NCBI RefSeq assembly: GCF_002904295.1
Contig: NZ_PPHG01000018.1
Coordinates: 168,378-232,377, forward strand
DNA: 64,000 bases
Origin: Amycolatopsis sp. CA-128772
GTDB lineage: Bacteria > Actinomycetota > Actinomycetes > Mycobacteriales > Pseudonocardiaceae
Direction: 5' to 3'
The position numbers were made by a program, and so were the translations under genes. The notes below the pieces were generated by a model. It searched no databases. It was not told where the DNA came from and was given only the letters and a program-made list of their open reading frames with translations. Every line of letters begins with the position of its first letter. Position 1 is the first letter of the stretch. Shown in pieces: positions 25,708-34,704 of this stretch.

Positions 25708-26659
25708 GCGGCGTCCCCGCGCGTTTGACCGTGCGGATCACCGGCGCGCTTTCCAGCGTCTGCACACCGCGGATCCCGGCGACGCGCTCGGTGAGGTAGC
25801 GGTAGAGGTCGCGGCCGTCGCGGCAGTTCACCATGGCCGTGAGGTTCGTGGTGCCGGTGGTGGCGACGGCGAACGACGTCTCCGGGTGGCTCGCCAGCGC
25901 CGCGCCCGCCTCGGCGAGGTGCGCGGGGGAGACGGTCAGCCAGAGCCGCGTCTCCGACCGGAAGCCGAGGCGGGCCGGGGAGACGTCGAGGTGGTAGGTC
26001 AGCGTGCCGTGCCGCCGCAGGAGGTCCATCCGGCGCCGGACGGCGGAGTCGGACCAGCCGGTGGCCCTGGCCAGCGCGGTGTAGCTCGCCCGGCCGTCGT
26101 CGGCGAGCGCGTCGAGGAGCGGCTGGTCACCGGGTTCCGGCGGGATGCCGGGGCCTTCGGGTACCGGTGGGCGCAGCCGCCCGACCTGCCCGGCGGACAG
26201 GCAGTGCAGCCCGCGCCACCCGTCCGGGAGCGCGAACGTGTGCAGCAGTTCGTGGGCCGAGACGGCGGCGACGCGGCTCGCCCGCGGCAGCTTGTGGAGC
26301 AGCAGGTCGTCCCGCCCGCTCGTGTCGGGCGCGTGGACGGTGCACGAGATTTCGGTGCCGCCGGAGAGCAGGTGCACCCAGGAGACATCGGGCCGGTCGG
26401 CCAGCGCGTCCGCGACGGCGGCCCCGGCGTCCGGGGTCGTGCGCAGGCGCAGTGTCCACGTCGTGTAGCCGGCTTCGCCGCCGCTGACCGCGCCGGTGAC
26501 CCGGAGGACCCCGGCGGCGCGCAGCCGCTGGTAGCGCCGGGCCGCGGTGTTCTCCGAGACGCCGAGCACCTGGCCGAGCGTGCGCAGCGACGCGCGGCCG
26601 TCGAGCTGCAGGGCGTGGACCAGGCCGCGGTCGACGTCGTCCAGGGTGACGGTTTCCAT
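25682..26659 (-). CDS. Lrp/AsnC-family regulator, double-domain
   Basis: Protein of 325 residues made of two Lrp-type units: HTH 1 (DDVDRGLVHALQLDGRASLR) with a RAM-like ligand domain, then HTH 2 (QPLLDALADDGRASYTALAR) with a second. The duplicated architecture is a known actinomycete type. It is divergent from an MFS exporter 102 bases away, which it probably controls. ATG at 26659; an upstream in-frame extension overlaps the intergenic region and is not supported. Confidence 0.88.
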   Translation of the reverse strand: METVTLDDVDRGLVHALQLDGRASLRTLGQVLGVSENTAARRYQRLRAAGVLRVTGAVSGGEAGYTTWTLRLRTTPDAGAAVADALADRPDVSWVHLLSGGTEISCTVHAPDTSGRDDLLLHKLPRASRVAAVSAHELLHTFALPDGWRGLHCLSAGQVGRLRPPVPEGPGIPPEPGDQPLLDALADDGRASYTALARATGWSDSAVRRRMDLLRRHGTLTYHLDVSPARLGFRSETRLWLTVSPAHLAEAGAALASHPETSFAVATTGTTNLTAMVNCRDGRDLYRYLTERVAGIRGVQTLESAPVIRTVKRAGTPLRRPAARP

Positions 26660-26761
26660 GACTGCAGCGTAGGGGACGACGGTATCCGGCGGATTTGTCG
26701 ACTTTGCTGGTGGTGATCGGCGCATCGACCGCACTCTTCGGGGCAGACGAAGGGAGTTTCG

Positions 26762-28051
26762 ATGCGCAAGTGGTGGCCGTTGTCCGCGGTCTGTGCGGGC
26801 TCGTTCCTGTTCCTGCTGGACACCACCGTCGTGACGGTGGCCCTGCCCCGGATCGGCGCCGATCTGACGGCGTCGGTGGGGCAGCTGCAGTGGGTGCCGG
26901 ACGTCTACACGCTCGTCCTGGCGGTGCTGATGCTGGCGGCGGGGTCGCTCGCCGATCGCGTCGGCCTGCGGCGGGTGTTCCTCGGCGGGCTCGCGGTGTT
27001 CGGCCTGGCGTCCCTGGCCTGCGGGCTGGCGCCGGACATCGGGACGCTGATCGCGGCCCGTGGCGTGCAGGCGATCGGCGGCGCGGCGCTGGCGGTGACG
27101 GGATTCGCGTTGCTGGCCGCCTCCTACGACGGCCGTGCGCGGGGCACCGCGATCAGCGTCTTCTTCGCGGTGAGCGGGCTCGGCGCGGCGGCGGGCCCGG
27201 TGGTCGGCGGGATGCTGACCGAGTACTGCGGCTGGGCGGCGATCTTCTTCGTCAACGTGCCGTTGGCCGTGCTGACCGGGTTGTTCGCGCTGCGGGCGTT
27301 GCCGAGGGACACACCCGCGCGCCGAAGCCGGTTCGACGTCGCGGGCGCGGTGTGGTTCGCGCTCTTCGCCGCGGCGCTGGTGCACGGGCTGACCCTGGGC
27401 GGCTCGGGCCCGGTGGCGGTGGCGGCGCTGGTGGTTTCGGCGATCGCGTTGGCGGGGTTCGTGATCGTTGAACGCCGTCGCGCGGAACCGTTGCTGGAGC
27501 TGGGGTTGTTCCGCGACGGCGGGTTCACGGCGCTGGTCGCGTGCGCGGCGGCGTCGACGCTGACCTTCGCCGCACTGGTGTACGTGTCGTTGTGGCTGGG
27601 GCGTTCGCATTCGCCGGTCACCGCCGGGTTGGTCATGGCGCCGCTCGCGGTGGCGTCGTTCCTGACGTCGACGTTCCTCGGCAAAGCCCTGCACCGCTTC
27701 CCACCGCGGGTCCTGCTGGGCTCCGGCGTGCTGCTCGGTGCGGCGGGCTGCCTGCTGCAGTGGGCCGTGGGCATCGCGGCCGGCCTGGCGGTGACGGGCA
27801 TCGGCGTCGGCATCGCGGGCCCCGCAACGGGTGCCGCGATCGCGGCGGCGGCACCGCCCGGGCGAGCGGGCATGGCGGCGGGAATCCTGACGACGACCCG
27901 GCAGTTCGGCCAGACGCTGGGCGTCGCGGTGCTGGGAATCGCCTACCAGGCAGGCGGCCTGGCGCCGGTGTACGTCGTGGCCGCGCTGTGCGGCGGGGTG
28001 ACGGGCCTGCTCGCGCTGCTGCCGCGCAAGCAGGCCGCCGTCCCGGTCTAG
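26762..28051 (+). CDS. MFS drug/metabolite exporter
   Basis: Membrane protein of 429 residues, DHA-type. Motif D1 (FLLDTTVVTVALPRIGADL), motif A (GSLADRVGLRRVFLGG) and motif C in helix 5 (SGLGAAAGPVVGG) mark a drug:H+ antiporter. ATG start with GAAGGGAG upstream. Its stop overlaps the convergent enoyl-CoA hydratase stop in CTAG (28048-28051). Regulation by the divergent Lrp-type protein is likely. Confidence 0.9.
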   Translation: MRKWWPLSAVCAGSFLFLLDTTVVTVALPRIGADLTASVGQLQWVPDVYTLVLAVLMLAAGSLADRVGLRRVFLGGLAVFGLASLACGLAPDIGTLIAARGVQAIGGAALAVTGFALLAASYDGRARGTAISVFFAVSGLGAAAGPVVGGMLTEYCGWAAIFFVNVPLAVLTGLFALRALPRDTPARRSRFDVAGAVWFALFAAALVHGLTLGGSGPVAVAALVVSAIALAGFVIVERRRAEPLLELGLFRDGGFTALVACAAASTLTFAALVYVSLWLGRSHSPVTAGLVMAPLAVASFLTSTFLGKALHRFPPRVLLGSGVLLGAAGCLLQWAVGIAAGLAVTGIGVGIAGPATGAAIAAAAPPGRAGMAAGILTTTRQFGQTLGVAVLGIAYQAGGLAPVYVVAALCGGVTGLLALLPRKQAAVPV

Positions 28052-28815
28052 TCCTGCGGGATCCAGTTCGGCTTGCGCTTCTGGGCGAAGGCCAGGATGC
28101 CCTCCTGGCCTTCCTCGCTGGCGAAGAACTTCGCCGACAACCCGAGCATCTCCTCGAAGCCGTCCGACGGGGTGGCCGGGCGGGGGCGGCTCAGCAGCGC
28201 CTTCGTCTCGGCCAGGGCCTTCGGGCCGCCCGCCGCCAGTGCCTTCACGTACCGGGCCACTTCGGCGTCGAGGTCGGCGGTCGCCGAGTTCAGCAGGCCG
28301 ATCTCGACCGCTCGACGGGCGTCGAACGTGTCGCCCGTCAGGAACAGCTCGTGGGCCGCGCGCGGGTTCAGCCGCGGGAGGACCGTCAGGGAAATGATCG
28401 CCGGGACCACGCCGATGCGGACTTCGGAGAAGGCGAACGTCGCTTCCGGGACCGCCACCGCGATGTCGCACGCCGCCACCATGCCGATGCCGCCGGCGCG
28501 GGCCGGGCCGGCCAGGCGGGCCACCACCGGCTTCGGGCTGGTCCACAGCTGCTCGAGGATTTTCGGGAACTCGTTCACGCCCTGGTCGCCCGCGCCGGCG
28601 CCGCGGGCCTCCTTGAGGTCCATCCCCGCGCAGAACACCGGCCCGGTGTGGGTCAGCACGAGCACGCGCACGGCGTCGTCGGCGGCCGCGGCCGCCAGCG
28701 CCGACGAGAGTTCGCCGCGCAGCTGCGCCGAGAGCGCGTTGCGGTTGTGCGGGGAGTCCAGGGTGATCGTGGCGGTGCCGCCCGCCACGTCGTAGTGCAC
28801 CAGTTCGTCAGCCAT
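28048..28815 (-). CDS. Enoyl-CoA hydratase/isomerase family protein
   Basis: Crotonase-fold protein of 255 residues. Oxyanion-hole segments are VFCAGMDLKEA and ARAGGIGMVAACDIAV; the latter has Ala/Arg where many hydratases have a Gly, but the fold is clear. EVRIGVVPAIISLTVLPRL follows. It probably acts on a short or branched acyl-CoA. ATG at 28815 fits AGGG upstream; a GTG 9 bases earlier is the alternative. Confidence 0.85.
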   Translation of the reverse strand: MADELVHYDVAGGTATITLDSPHNRNALSAQLRGELSSALAAAAADDAVRVLVLTHTGPVFCAGMDLKEARGAGAGDQGVNEFPKILEQLWTSPKPVVARLAGPARAGGIGMVAACDIAVAVPEATFAFSEVRIGVVPAIISLTVLPRLNPRAAHELFLTGDTFDARRAVEIGLLNSATADLDAEVARYVKALAAGGPKALAETKALLSRPRPATPSDGFEEMLGLSAKFFASEEGQEGILAFAQKRKPNWIPQD

Positions 28816-28862
28816 GTCCGACACCCTTGCACATGCACCGCACCCGGCCGGTGTCCCGGTGC

Positions 28863-29090
28863 TCAGCCGATGGTCGTCGTGGTGAAGACCGGGCTCGGGT
28901 CGGGAAAGCAGGCCGTCGGCGCGGTGAGGTCACCGATGATGGTGCCCGCCACCGCCTTGACCGTCAGGCCGGGATCGTTGTCGCCGGTGCCGGCTCGAAC
29001 GTGGCGCCGCCGGCGATCGGGCCGGGGAAGTCAAGGGGCGCCACGCCGTCGGCCACGGACGGGGCGGCGAGAGCGATCGGCAGGCCGCGG
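28863..29090 (-). pseudogene. Remnant of a secreted protein gene with one-base deletion
   Basis: The minus strand encodes ALAAPSVADGVAPLDFPG then PIAGGATFEP in one frame, and GDNDPGLTVKAVAGTIIGDL continuing to FTTTTIG and a TGA at 28863 in another. Adding one G near 28993 joins the two smoothly. There is no start codon or signal peptide at the 5' end; an in-frame stop lies just upstream. I do not recognise the family. This is most likely a truncated, frameshifted relic; a sequencing error at the G run is the alternative for the shift. Confidence 0.55.
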
Positions 29091-29154
29091 TCACCGGCAA
29101 GTTGAGTAAGACGTCAAGGATTCACCGTTCCCATGCGCGCAGGGTGACAACTGG

Positions 29155-29232
29155 ATGTGGATGTTTGTCACCTACCGGCGGTGGTGGTGCCGGTGCGTGA
29201 CCGCGGCCGTGTTCGTCTCCGATCGATCCTGA
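29155..29232 (+). CDS. Possible 25-residue Trp/Cys-rich short ORF
   Basis: Starts MWMFVTYRRWWCRCVTAAVF. It lies 85 bases before the GH5 gene on the same strand, inside an otherwise empty 220-base stretch. No Shine-Dalgarno sequence is evident. The composition is unusual for random GC-rich sequence, and it could be a leader peptide, but there is no further evidence. Confidence 0.2.
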   Translation: MWMFVTYRRWWCRCVTAAVFVSDRS

Positions 29233-29316
29233 CCGCTTCGGTTCGGAACCCTGGCCCGGCGGCCGCTGCCTCTGTTACCTGTGTCACGTCGACGACGACG
29301 GTGAAGGGATGCGCCG

Positions 29317-30735
29317 ATGAAGCCGTTTTCCACCGTAGCCAGGACGCTGGCGCTGGCCGTGCTGGCCGGCGGGCTGCTGACCGCCGCCCCGCACCAGGCC
29401 CAGGCGTCCACCGCCGGGTTCCGCGGCGTGAACTGGGCCGACGCGCGGGACAACTTCGTCAACGGCGTGCTGTACGTGTCGGGGCTGAGCGCGTCGGACA
29501 CGCACGCGTCCGCGGCCGCGACGGCCGACCAGATCGTCGGGCAGCTGTCCTCGATCGCCGGCGCCAACACGGTCCGGATGCCGATCAACGAGCCGACGGT
29601 CGCCGGCTACTGGGACACCTACACCGGCGCGATCGACGCCGCGCTGGGCAAGGGCCGCGTGATCCTGGCGTACTGGGCCTACAGCGGCGGGAAACCGGCG
29701 AGCACGGCCGGGTTCCAGCAGATGTGGGACAAGGTCGTCGGGCGGTACGGCAGCAACCCGAACGCCTACTTCGAGGTCATCAACGAGCCGTACAGCTACG
29801 GCGCGAGCGACCTGAACAACTTCTACGACGCCTGGTTGACCCGGTACCCGCAGGTCCCCCGCGCGCGGGTGGTCCTCGACGGCACCGGGTACGCCCAGAA
29901 CGTGCCCGCGGTCGGCGGCGACCACCGCCTCGACGGGACGCTGCTGGCGGCCCACGACTACTCGTTCTTCGCCGGCTACGAAAGCGAAACCGAGTGGGCC
30001 AACCACATCGGCGGCTACATCGGCGGGTACGCGGACCGGACGATCGTCACCGAGTGGGGCGGCCCGATGGGGCCCGGCAGCAAGAACGGCGTCCACTACG
30101 ACAAGATCGACTACAGCATCCCGAGCGGGTCGTTCTTCGCCGACTACGTCCGGGGCGTCAGCGCGAAACTGCGCAGCCTCGGCGTGGGCAGCGTGTACTG
30201 GCCGGGCCTGCGCGACGGCGACTGGTACAGCCTGACCACCCGCACGGGCACCCAGCTGTCCCTGGTGAACCCGACGGGCCTGACCCGGCTGCAGTACGCG
30301 TGGGGCATCGGCACCGGCGGCGGCACGTACGTGCGGATCGTCAACGCGGCCACCGGCCTGTACGTCGACGGCATGGGCCGCGCGAGCAGCGGATCCACCG
30401 CGGGCCAGGCCACCGGCGACGCGAGCCGGCCCGAGCAGCAGTGGACGGTGGAGAACACCGGCAACCGGGTGCGCATCAAGAACCGCGCCACGGGCCTCTA
30501 CCTGGACGGCGCGGGCCGCACGGCCGCCGGCGCGGCGGCCACCCAGTACGGCGACAGCGGCAGCGCGAACCAGCAGTGGTCGGTGGTGACGGACGCGGAC
30601 AACGTCCGCATCAAGAACGCCGCCACCGGCGAATTCCTGGACGGCGCAGGCCGCACGACCAGCGGCGCCGACGTGGGCCAGTACGGCGACAGCGGCAGCG
30701 CGAACCAGCGCTGGCGGATCGTGGCCGCCGGCTAG
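29317..30735 (+). CDS. Secreted GH5-type endoglycanase with ricin-type (CBM13) lectin domain
   Basis: Secreted protein of 472 residues. Signal peptide 1-30 (ending HQAQA), GH5-like catalytic domain about 31-340 with acid/base Glu157 in FEVINEPYSYG and nucleophile Glu246 in VTEWGGP, and a beta-trefoil domain from about 345 with three repeats of the R(I)KN-ATGLYLDG...QQW type. Probably hydrolyses mannan, cellulose or a related beta-glycan. The stop TAG at 30733 takes its final G from the adjoining insertion element. Confidence 0.88.
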   Translation: MKPFSTVARTLALAVLAGGLLTAAPHQAQASTAGFRGVNWADARDNFVNGVLYVSGLSASDTHASAAATADQIVGQLSSIAGANTVRMPINEPTVAGYWDTYTGAIDAALGKGRVILAYWAYSGGKPASTAGFQQMWDKVVGRYGSNPNAYFEVINEPYSYGASDLNNFYDAWLTRYPQVPRARVVLDGTGYAQNVPAVGGDHRLDGTLLAAHDYSFFAGYESETEWANHIGGYIGGYADRTIVTEWGGPMGPGSKNGVHYDKIDYSIPSGSFFADYVRGVSAKLRSLGVGSVYWPGLRDGDWYSLTTRTGTQLSLVNPTGLTRLQYAWGIGTGGGTYVRIVNAATGLYVDGMGRASSGSTAGQATGDASRPEQQWTVENTGNRVRIKNRATGLYLDGAGRTAAGAAATQYGDSGSANQQWSVVTDADNVRIKNAATGEFLDGAGRTTSGADVGQYGDSGSANQRWRIVAAG

Positions 30736-31080
30736 GGCGTGTGTTGGTCCGGGTGATCACGGCATGGAGGACGACCGCGGATCGGTGGACGATGGCCAAC
30801 TTGTCGTAGCGCGTGGCCAGACCGCGAGGTGTTGCAGCACGGTGTCCCAGGTACCGTCGCCGGCCATCCGGCGATGCCAGTCCAGATCGTCTGCCACGCA
30901 CCGGACACCGCCGGCCCATCCCGTCACGCGATCCCGCACCGATACCGGTCGGCGTTGCTTGCCGGTGCGGACCGGCAACAGGTCCTCGGGCAGAGTCCGT
31001 TGATCGTCTGAGCGCAACCGGAACCGCGACACAGCCGGCTGCATCTCGGCAACCGGCGACAACCTTCGTCAAACACGCCC
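30735..31080 (-). mobile_element. 346-bp internally deleted IS5-family element with transposase remnant
   Basis: The ends are inverted: both start GGGCGTGT reading inward (30735 on plus, 31080 on minus), and TA flanks both sides (30733-30734, 31081-31082), as expected for an IS5/IS427-type target duplication. The minus strand encodes GDGTWDTVLQHL from the transposase N-terminal part, joined directly and out of frame to RGLATRYDKLAIVHRSAVV, the usual C-terminal end. The DDE core is missing. This is a non-autonomous, MITE-like derivative. Confidence 0.8.
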
Positions 31081-31817
31081 TACGCGAACGCGCGCAGCAG
31101 ACCGGCGACCGCGGTGGCGTACCGCGCGACGACGACGTCCGCGACGCGCGGGTCGTCCGCCAGCGGTGCCGCGACGAACGCGTCCGGGTCGGCTTCGCGG
31201 GCCAGGCGGGCGATGCGGTCCGGCAGCAGGCCCGGCGCCAGGAACCACGACGCCACCACCAGGTGCCGCGCGCCGCGGGCCCAGAGGCGCTCGGCCGCTG
31301 CCGGGATGTCCGGCTGGGTGGCGCTGGCGAACGCCTCCGTCACCGGCAGCCCGAGCCGGTCCTCCCACCGTGCCGCCAGGGACGCGACGACCGCGTTGGC
31401 CGCCGCGTTCGACGAGCCCACCGCGCTGACCAGCACCCCCGTGCCGCGGCGGCGGGGGGCCGCCGCCAGCCGGTCCAGGGCGACGGCCTCCAGTGCCGGG
31501 TCGGCGCCGAGGACGTCGGACGTCCGCACGACGAAGCCCGGGCAGGAAGCCGTCACCGAGTCGATCAGGGCGGGCAGGTCGACCCGGGCGTGGAACGCGC
31601 TGCCCAGCAGCAGGGGCACCACGACCGCCGTGCGGTGGCCGTCCGCGTACAGCGAGCGCAGCACGTCCGTGACGAGCGGTTCCGACAAGTCCAAAAAGGA
31701 CTCGTGCACCGGTACGCCCGGCGCTTGGGCGCGCACGACGTCGACCAGGGCCCGCACGGTCGCCGCCGAGCGGGGGTCGCGGCTGCCGTGTGCCACGGCG
31801 ACCAGGGGTGGCGTCAC
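31080..31817 (-). CDS. Sirohydrochlorin chelatase-like protein (CbiX/SirB family)
   Basis: Protein of 245 residues with two CbiX-type halves. HGSRDPRSAATVRALV carries the metal-site His, and VPLLLGSAFHARVDLP the second. The family inserts Fe2+ or Co2+ into sirohydrochlorin. As the last gene of the sulfate operon it most likely supplies siroheme for the sulfite reductase encoded first. GTG start overlaps the cysN stop (GTGA). Its stop abuts the insertion element. Confidence 0.88.
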   Translation of the reverse strand: MTPPLVAVAHGSRDPRSAATVRALVDVVRAQAPGVPVHESFLDLSEPLVTDVLRSLYADGHRTAVVVPLLLGSAFHARVDLPALIDSVTASCPGFVVRTSDVLGADPALEAVALDRLAAAPRRRGTGVLVSAVGSSNAAANAVVASLAARWEDRLGLPVTEAFASATQPDIPAAAERLWARGARHLVVASWFLAPGLLPDRIARLAREADPDAFVAAPLADDPRVADVVVARYATAVAGLLRAFA

Positions 31818-33076
31818 GAGAAGCGCTCACCCACCAGGCCCGCGGCCAGCGTGTCGCCGTCCTTCGGGTCGATCACCAGGAACGCGCCGGTGCGCGGGCT
31901 GACGCCGTAGTCGTCGACGCCCAGCTCCTCGGCCAGCCGCAGCGAGACGCGGCCGATGTCGTTGAGCTCCAGGGACGCCGGTGAGTCCACACTGGACAGC
32001 GTCTGCTCGTCGAACCGTGCGTGCAGCTCGTCGACCAGCGCCTGGACCGTGCGGGTGCCGTGCTTGACGAGCACCCGGGCGCCCGGCTTGAGCGGCTTGG
32101 ACGACAGCCAGCACAGCGTGCCGGTGATCTCGTCGGTGATCCGCGGCGGCGCGTCCGCGGCGGCAATCAGGTCGCCGCGGGAGATGTCGATGTCGTCGGT
32201 GAGCAGCAGCGTCACCGACGTCCCGGCGCCGGCTTCCCCGAGCGGGCCGTCCGCGGTGTCGATCCGCTCGACGCGGCTGCGAATGCCCTGCGGCAGCACG
32301 ACGATCTCGTCGCCGGGCCGCACCGTGCCCGCCGCGATCTGGCCCGCGTAGCCGCGGTAGTCCAGGTACTCGGGCGTGCGCGGGCGGATCACGTACTGCA
32401 CCGGGAACCGCAGCGCCGAGTCGTGCGGGTCGGGCGCGACCGGCACGTCCTCCAGGTGCTCCAGCAGGCTGGGCCCGGTGTACCACGGCGTCCGCTCCGA
32501 GCGGCTCGCGACGTTGTCGCCCTCCAGCGCGGACACCGGGATGGCGAGCACGGACCCGCGCTCGTAGCCCAGTGAGAGCGCGTGCGCGGCGAACTCCTCG
32601 GCGATCACGGTGAACGTCGCCTCGTCGTAGCCGACCAGGTCGATCTTGTTGACCGCCAGCACCAGCTGCGGTACGCCGAGCAGGGCCAGCACGGCCGCGT
32701 GCCGCCGGGTCTGCTCGATCACGCCCTTGCGCGCGTCGACCAGCAGCACGGCCAGCTGCGCGGTGGACGCGCCGGTCACCGTGTTACGCGTGTACTGCAC
32801 GTGCCCCGGCGTGTCCGCCAGCACGAACGACCGCTTCGGCGTGGCGAAGTAGCGGTAGGCGACGTCGATGGTGATGCCTTGCTCACGCTCCGAACGCAGG
32901 CCGTCGACGAGCAGCGACAGGTCCGGTGTGGACAGTCCCTTGTCGACGGACGCGCGGGTGACGGCGTCGAGCTGGTCGGCGAGCACCGACTTGGTGTCGT
33001 ACAGCAGCCGGCCGACGAGCGTGGACTTGCCGTCGTCGACGCTCCCGGCGGTGGCCAGGCGCAGCAGCGAACTCAT
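31814..33076 (-). CDS. cysN: Sulfate adenylyltransferase large subunit (CysN)
   Basis: GTPase of 420 residues. P-loop AGSVDDGKSTLVGRL, switch DTPGHVQYTRN, NKIDLVGYDE and SALEGDN motifs are intact, followed by two EF-Tu-like beta barrels. There is no C-terminal APS kinase domain, so the product APS is probably reduced directly by the APS-type CysH in this operon. CysN hydrolyses GTP to drive APS formation by CysD. ATGA overlap with cysD. Confidence 0.95.
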   Translation of the reverse strand: MSSLLRLATAGSVDDGKSTLVGRLLYDTKSVLADQLDAVTRASVDKGLSTPDLSLLVDGLRSEREQGITIDVAYRYFATPKRSFVLADTPGHVQYTRNTVTGASTAQLAVLLVDARKGVIEQTRRHAAVLALLGVPQLVLAVNKIDLVGYDEATFTVIAEEFAAHALSLGYERGSVLAIPVSALEGDNVASRSERTPWYTGPSLLEHLEDVPVAPDPHDSALRFPVQYVIRPRTPEYLDYRGYAGQIAAGTVRPGDEIVVLPQGIRSRVERIDTADGPLGEAGAGTSVTLLLTDDIDISRGDLIAAADAPPRITDEITGTLCWLSSKPLKPGARVLVKHGTRTVQALVDELHARFDEQTLSSVDSPASLELNDIGRVSLRLAEELGVDDYGVSPRTGAFLVIDPKDGDTLAAGLVGERFS

Positions 33077-33996
33077 CAGAAGTACCCCTCACGCTTGCGG
33101 TCTTCCATGGCTGCCTCGGACATCCGGTCGTCGGCGCGGGTGGCACCGCGCTCGGTGAGCCGGGACGCCGACACCTCGGCGATGACCTCTTCGACGGTGG
33201 CCGCGGTGGATTCGATCGCGCCGGTGCACGAGCCGTCGCCGACGGTCCGGTAGCGGACAGTCAGCTCGCGGACCTCTTCGCTCGGCCGCGGCCCGCCCCA
33301 CGGGCCCTCGGCCAGCAGCATCCCGTCGCGCAGGTACACCTCGCGCTGGTGCGCGTAGTAGATCGACGGCAGTTCGACCTTCTCGCGGGCGATGTAGTTC
33401 CAGACGTCGGCCTCGGTCCAGTTGGACAGCGGGAAGACGCGGACCTGCTCGCCGGGGCGGTGCCGTCCGTTGTAGAGGTTCCACAGCTCGGGCCGCTGGC
33501 GCCGCGGCTCCCACTGGCCGAAGGCGTTGCGGAGGCTGAAGATCCGCTCCTTGGCCCGGGCGCGTTCCTCGTCCCGGCGGCCGCCGCCGAACACGGCGTC
33601 GAACTTGTTCTCCGCGATCGTGTCGAGCAGCGGCGTGGTCTGCAGCGGGTTGCGCATCCCGTCCGCGCGCTCTTCGAGACGCCCGTCGTCGATCCAGTCC
33701 TGCACCTTCGCCACGACCAGGCGCAGCCCGTGCTTTTCGACGACGCGGTCACGGAACTCGATGACCTCGTCGAAGTTGTGGCCGGTGTCCACGTGCAGCA
33801 GCGGGAACGGCACCGGCGCCGGCCAGAACGCCTTGATCGCCAGGTGCAGCAGCAGCGTCGAATCCTTGCCGCCGGAGAAGAGGATCACCGGGCGGTCGAA
33901 CTCGCCGGCCACCTCCCGGAAGATGTGGATGGCCTCGGACTCCAAGGCCGCCAGGTTGTCTTGTGCCGCATCGGTCGCGGGCTCCAAGGTCGTCAT
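33076..33996 (-). CDS. cysD: Sulfate adenylyltransferase small subunit (CysD)
   Basis: ATP-sulfurylase subunit of 306 residues, PP-loop motif LFSGGKDSTLLLHLA near residue 40, then FPLLHVDTGHNFDEVIEFRD. It makes adenosine 5'-phosphosulfate from ATP and sulfate together with CysN. It starts 12 bases after cysH and overlaps cysN. Confidence 0.96.
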   Translation of the reverse strand: MTTLEPATDAAQDNLAALESEAIHIFREVAGEFDRPVILFSGGKDSTLLLHLAIKAFWPAPVPFPLLHVDTGHNFDEVIEFRDRVVEKHGLRLVVAKVQDWIDDGRLEERADGMRNPLQTTPLLDTIAENKFDAVFGGGRRDEERARAKERIFSLRNAFGQWEPRRQRPELWNLYNGRHRPGEQVRVFPLSNWTEADVWNYIAREKVELPSIYYAHQREVYLRDGMLLAEGPWGGPRPSEEVRELTVRYRTVGDGSCTGAIESTAATVEEVIAEVSASRLTERGATRADDRMSEAAMEDRKREGYF

Positions 33997-34008
33997 GCGT
34001 CCCTTTCC

Positions 34009-34704
34009 TCAGCCGTGCAGTCCGCACTCGGTCTTGCTCTGCCCCGCCCACCGGCCGCTGCGCGGGTCCTGCCCCGGCTCGACGCGAGCCGTGCAGGGCG
34101 CGCAGCCGATGGAGAGGTAGCCGATCGACACCAGCGGGTTTTCGAGGACCCCGTGTTCGCGGATGTAGCCGTTGAACTCGTCGTCGGTCCACGCCGCGAT
34201 CGGGTTGACCTTCACCAGGCCGTTGCGGTCGTCCCAGGTGACGATCGGGGTGTTCGCACGGGTCGGCGCGTCCACGCGGCGGACGCCGGTGACCCACGCC
34301 GAGTACTTCGCCAGGGTCTGGCGCAGCGGCACCACCTTGCGCAGGTTGCAGCACAACGTGGCGTCGCGCTCGTGCAGCTTCGCGCCGTACTCGGCGTCCT
34401 GCTCGGCGACGCTCTGCTCGGCCTGGGCGTTCACGATGCGGACGCCGGGGTACACGGCCTGCACGGCGTCACGCGTGCCGATCGTCTCCGGGAAGTGGTA
34501 GCCGGTCTCCAGGAACAGCACGTCCACATCGGACTTGACCTTGGTGGCCAGGTCGATCAGCACGGCGTCCTGCATGTTGGACGCCACGATGAAGTCGTCG
34601 CCGAACGTCTCGGCGGTCCACCGCAGAGCTTCGTCCGCGGTGGCTTCGGCGAGCTCCTTCGAAGCGCGCTCGGCGAGGGTCTTGTAGTCGGCGGTGGCGG
34701 TCAT
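34009..34704 (-). CDS. cysH: Adenylyl-sulfate reductase (CysH, iron-sulfur type)
   Basis: Protein of 231 residues. The paired cysteines Cys118-Cys119 and Cys201/Cys204 that hold a [4Fe-4S] cluster are present, as is the catalytic Cys227 in the C-terminal ECGLHG. The cluster marks the APS-reducing type rather than PAPS-reducing. It gives sulfite and AMP. ATG at 34704 has GGAGG upstream and overlaps the stop of the zinc-ribbon gene (ATGA). Confidence 0.93.
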   Translation of the reverse strand: MTATADYKTLAERASKELAEATADEALRWTAETFGDDFIVASNMQDAVLIDLATKVKSDVDVLFLETGYHFPETIGTRDAVQAVYPGVRIVNAQAEQSVAEQDAEYGAKLHERDATLCCNLRKVVPLRQTLAKYSAWVTGVRRVDAPTRANTPIVTWDDRNGLVKVNPIAAWTDDEFNGYIREHGVLENPLVSIGYLSIGCAPCTARVEPGQDPRSGRWAGQSKTECGLHG

